Shown here: piece by piece, positions 3,883 to 5,987 of the stretch
How the letters are laid out: each line of letters begins with the position of its first letter
Numbering within the stretch: position 1 is the first letter of the stretch
Assembly: GCA_050050615.1 (NCBI GenBank)
Contig: JASFTV010000226.1
Location: 1 to 5,987 of the forward strand
DNA length: 5,987 nt
Origin: JASFTV01 sp050050615
GTDB lineage: Bacteria; Desulfobacterota; DSM-4660; Desulfatiglandales; HGW-15
Reading direction: 5' to 3'
Notes under the pieces: model-generated
Seen by the model: only the letters and a program-made list of their open reading frames with translations
The model's database searches: none
What the model was told of the DNA's origin: nothing
Made by a program: the position numbers and the translations under genes

Positions 3883-5828
3883 CATTTCTCCTTCATTCTA
3901 AGAAGGAAACTTCTTGCCACCCTATTATCGGGGTTTAGCGCGAGTGAACGTTCAAGGTTCTCAATGCTCTTTGCTTTTTTCCCCTGCTTCTCTTGCACCA
4001 CGGCGAGATTGAAGAGAACCTCATCAAGATAAGGCGGGGCCAGCTCAACAACCCGCTTGTACATGTCCTCTGACTTCGCATAATCCTCCTGCACGGCATA
4101 AATGTAAGCAAGATTAAAAAAGGCCTCCGGGAACTGAGGGTCCAGTTTTGAAACCTCATGATAGGTTTCGATCGCCTTGGGATAATCCTCCAGCCCGGCA
4201 TAAAGAGATGCCAGTTCAAAGTGCGCCCGCACGTTCCGGGGATCCAGCTTCACGGCTTTGAGAAGCAGGGATTTGGCCTCCTCCGGGGCTTTCGCTGATA
4301 AGGTCAGGGCCTGTCCTACCAGAGATTGTGCGTAAGGGCCGGAGACCTTTTCCACCAAATCCGGGTCTCCAGATAAACTCTCTTCAAACAAAGCTGAGGC
4401 TTTCTCAAAGTTTTTCTTCTTAAGAGCTGCCAGAGCTGCCTGTAATTGGGTCGGTTCGGTCTTGACAGGCTGAACCTTTGCGATTCGATCAGGCGTGGAG
4501 GGGCGGCGTAAATGATCGGGTCCCGCATCGTCTGTCATGGAAACCTTATCGGGATGAGGTGCGGCTGAGCCATCCTGCGAGTTTTTGCTGGACGGGACTG
4601 GCGGAGATGTCTTGGAATCGGAATATGGCTTTGTGGAAATGGAGGCCATCCTTTGAGTTTCTGATGTGGGCTTGTTCTTGTAAGAGAGGAAGAAAATACT
4701 TCCCAGGAGAACCAAAGTTACTCCGGTGAGCGAGACGTACCATAGCTTTCGCTTCTTCAGGCTCGTCTTGATCTCGGTTAATGTTATCATGCGCGTTTTT
4801 TCGAGAACCTTCTTCGGGTGCTGAGTCTCTGCTTCAGCCACTGAATCACCCAGCAAATTAATCTGCATGGTTTCGCGCATAAACCGTTCTTCATCCAAAA
4901 TATCCTGACCAAAGAGGCCTTTCATGTATTGGGCCAAGCCTCGGGCCGTAGGCCTGAGATCCTCCTGATACATATATTCCTCCAAGTCAGACAGCATTTC
5001 GCCGGCCGACTGGTAGCGCTGGTCAGGTTGTTTAGCAAGGGCCCGGTGGAGAATCTCATAAAGCTTGGCCGAGAGGTCAGGGGCTGCGCTCTCAGGCGGT
5101 TCGAACTTAGCGTCACGCACTTGGGCAAGCGCCTGCAGGGAATCCCCTTCAAACATCCGCTTCCCGGTGACAACCTCATAGAGGAGTATGCCGGTGGAAA
5201 AGATGTCAGAGCGGTTGTCAATGGTTTCTCCGGAAGCCTGCTCAGGGGACATATAAGAAACCTTTCCCTTGATGACCCCGTCCCTGGTCTTGGTATTCTG
5301 TCCAGCGGCTTTGGCGATGCCGAAGTCGACAATTTTCACTTCGCCATCATAAGTGATCAGAATGTTTTGGGGGCTGATATCCCTGTGGATGATGTTCAGC
5401 GGGTTTCCCTGAAAGTCCTTTAGATTATGAGCATAGTCAAGGCCTTGGCAGATTTTGGAAGTGATGTAAAGAGCGTGTTGTAGACTGAGGGGTGGGCCAT
5501 GTTCCTTGGATTTTTCGGCGATGAGCCGCAAATCTTTGCCGAATAGGTGTTCCATGGCAATGAAATAGGTGCCTTCCAGGCTCCCGAAGTCAAAAATATT
5601 GACGATGTTCTGGTGTTGGAGCAAAGCAGCAAGCTTTGCCTCATCGATAAAAGCGTTGACGAGTTCTACTTCGTCGGTAAGGTGGGAGAGTAATTTCTTG
5701 ATGGCGACGAGCTTCTCAAAACCCTGGGTCCCTCTTATCCTGGCCCTATAAAGTTCTGCCATGCCGCCGACGGCGATCTTTTCGAGAAGTAGGTACTTTC
5801 CAAATCTGGTGGGCAGAATGTCGTTCAT
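3882..5828 (-). CDS. transmembrane Ser/Thr protein kinase with C-terminal TPR region
   Basis: A 648-residue Hanks-type kinase, first gene of an operon with the LysM lipoprotein. The kinase domain spans about residues 9-285: glycine-rich loop IAVGGMAELY (18-27), ATP-binding Lys44 in VAIKK, helix-C Glu63, catalytic loop HRDISPQN (148-155; Asp150, Asn155), DFG (168-170), activation loop with Thr179 and Thr181 as possible phosphosites, and MSPEQ (193-197) in place of APE. The usual catalytic-loop Lys (HRDLKPxN) is Ser, common in deltaproteobacterial and myxobacterial kinases and not evidence of inactivity. A linker leads to one membrane segment (about 363-383). Then come a Ser/Pro/Thr-rich stretch (about 385-460) and a helical region from about 461. 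Three clear TPRs lie there at about 535-568, 569-602 and 603-636. The kinase would be cytoplasmic and the TPRs extracytoplasmic, by topology. The start has only a weak ribosome site but fits the family N-terminus. The substrate is unknown. Confidence 0.92.
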   Translation of the reverse strand: MNDILPTRFGKYLLLEKIAVGGMAELYRARIRGTQGFEKLVAIKKLLSHLTDEVELVNAFIDEAKLAALLQHQNIVNIFDFGSLEGTYFIAMEHLFGKDLRLIAEKSKEHGPPLSLQHALYITSKICQGLDYAHNLKDFQGNPLNIIHRDISPQNILITYDGEVKIVDFGIAKAAGQNTKTRDGVIKGKVSYMSPEQASGETIDNRSDIFSTGILLYEVVTGKRMFEGDSLQALAQVRDAKFEPPESAAPDLSAKLYEILHRALAKQPDQRYQSAGEMLSDLEEYMYQEDLRPTARGLAQYMKGLFGQDILDEERFMRETMQINLLGDSVAEAETQHPKKVLEKTRMITLTEIKTSLKKRKLWYVSLTGVTLVLLGSIFFLSYKNKPTSETQRMASISTKPYSDSKTSPPVPSSKNSQDGSAAPHPDKVSMTDDAGPDHLRRPSTPDRIAKVQPVKTEPTQLQAALAALKKKNFEKASALFEESLSGDPDLVEKVSGPYAQSLVGQALTLSAKAPEEAKSLLLKAVKLDPRNVRAHFELASLYAGLEDYPKAIETYHEVSKLDPQFPEAFFNLAYIYAVQEDYAKSEDMYKRVVELAPPYLDEVLFNLAVVQEKQGKKAKSIENLERSLALNPDNRVARSFLLRMKEK

Positions 5829-5889
5829 GTGTACAGGCTGTCCCGGAGGTATGAGTTTTCTACAGGACCGTTTGTCACGTTAAACTAAA

Positions 5890-5918
5890 ATAATACCGCA
5901 AAAGGATTTCTTAATCAA
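5890..5918 (-). promoter_or_regulatory. sigma70-type promoter for the kinase-LysM operon
   Basis: On the minus strand TTGATT (5918-5913) and TATTAT (5895-5890) are separated by 17 bases. The -35 matches four of six consensus positions and the -10 five of six. Transcription would start near 5883, leaving a leader of about 55 bases. The call is by consensus match and position. The remaining bases to the window edge (5919-5987) show no gene I can support. Confidence 0.5.
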
Positions 5919-5987
5919 TTTATTTCCAAATGACCTACAGTAAGTGGTTACGATGCGTCTATTTTTCGCTATGCTCCAGTGTAGCGT

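Noticed and set aside
4929..5423. A 164-residue plus-strand open frame inside the kinase region
   Set aside because: It is the antisense shadow of the kinase domain, where the minus strand carries HRD, DFG and SPE motifs.
5966..5986. Inverted repeat CGCTA/TAGCG near the right edge, as a terminator
   Set aside because: The stem is five base pairs with a ten-base loop. The adjacent T-run lies on the 5' side on the plus strand, and on the minus strand the hairpin is followed by A residues.
5953..5987. Possible start of a divergent plus-strand gene (MRLFFAMLQCS) at the right edge
   Set aside because: Only eleven full codons are visible and there is no good ribosome site, so it cannot be supported.

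Overview
The window looks like a chromosomal segment of a Gram-negative deltaproteobacterium (Desulfobacterota or Myxococcota in the broad sense). The evidence is two lipoprotein-type signal peptides, a membrane-anchored Ser/Thr kinase whose catalytic loop reads HRDISPQN (a spelling common in deltaproteobacterial and myxobacterial kinases), a DmeF-type metal exporter and a relic of a LigD-type phosphoesterase. This assignment rests on protein character only; there is no rRNA or tRNA gene here. No phage, CRISPR, toxin-antitoxin or defence locus is visible.

Left part (1-795, plus strand): the 3' end of a gene ending in a DUF4124-like motif, then a 200-base spacer with a good sigma70-type promoter, then a small predicted lipoprotein of unknown function. 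Middle left (796-1380, minus strand): no intact gene. It holds two decayed genes side by side. One is a TatD-family metallohydrolase that keeps its first 90 or so residues and its last 22 but lacks the middle. The other is a LigD-type 3'-phosphoesterase remnant that keeps two blocks of the domain and lacks the stretch between them. Both look like internal deletions.

Middle (1355-2923, minus strand): dmeF (Co/Ni efflux) and trmO (tRNA m6t6A methyltransferase), separated by 174 bases that contain a frameshifted scrap of an integrase-type transposase C-terminus. The scrap lies directly upstream of dmeF, so whatever drives dmeF now starts in or near mobile-element debris.

Right part (3172-5828, minus strand): a two-gene operon. 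A 648-residue transmembrane Ser/Thr kinase with a C-terminal TPR region is followed by a LysM-repeat lipoprotein, with the second gene's Shine-Dalgarno overlapping the kinase stop codon. A well-formed promoter lies upstream of the kinase. The likely reading is a cell-envelope sensing pair: cytoplasmic kinase, extracytoplasmic TPRs, and a peptidoglycan-binding lipoprotein. That functional link is inferred from the gene order.

The most notable items are the pair of internally deleted pseudogenes, the transposase relic upstream of dmeF, and the kinase-LysM operon. I did not find a clearly new multi-gene system.
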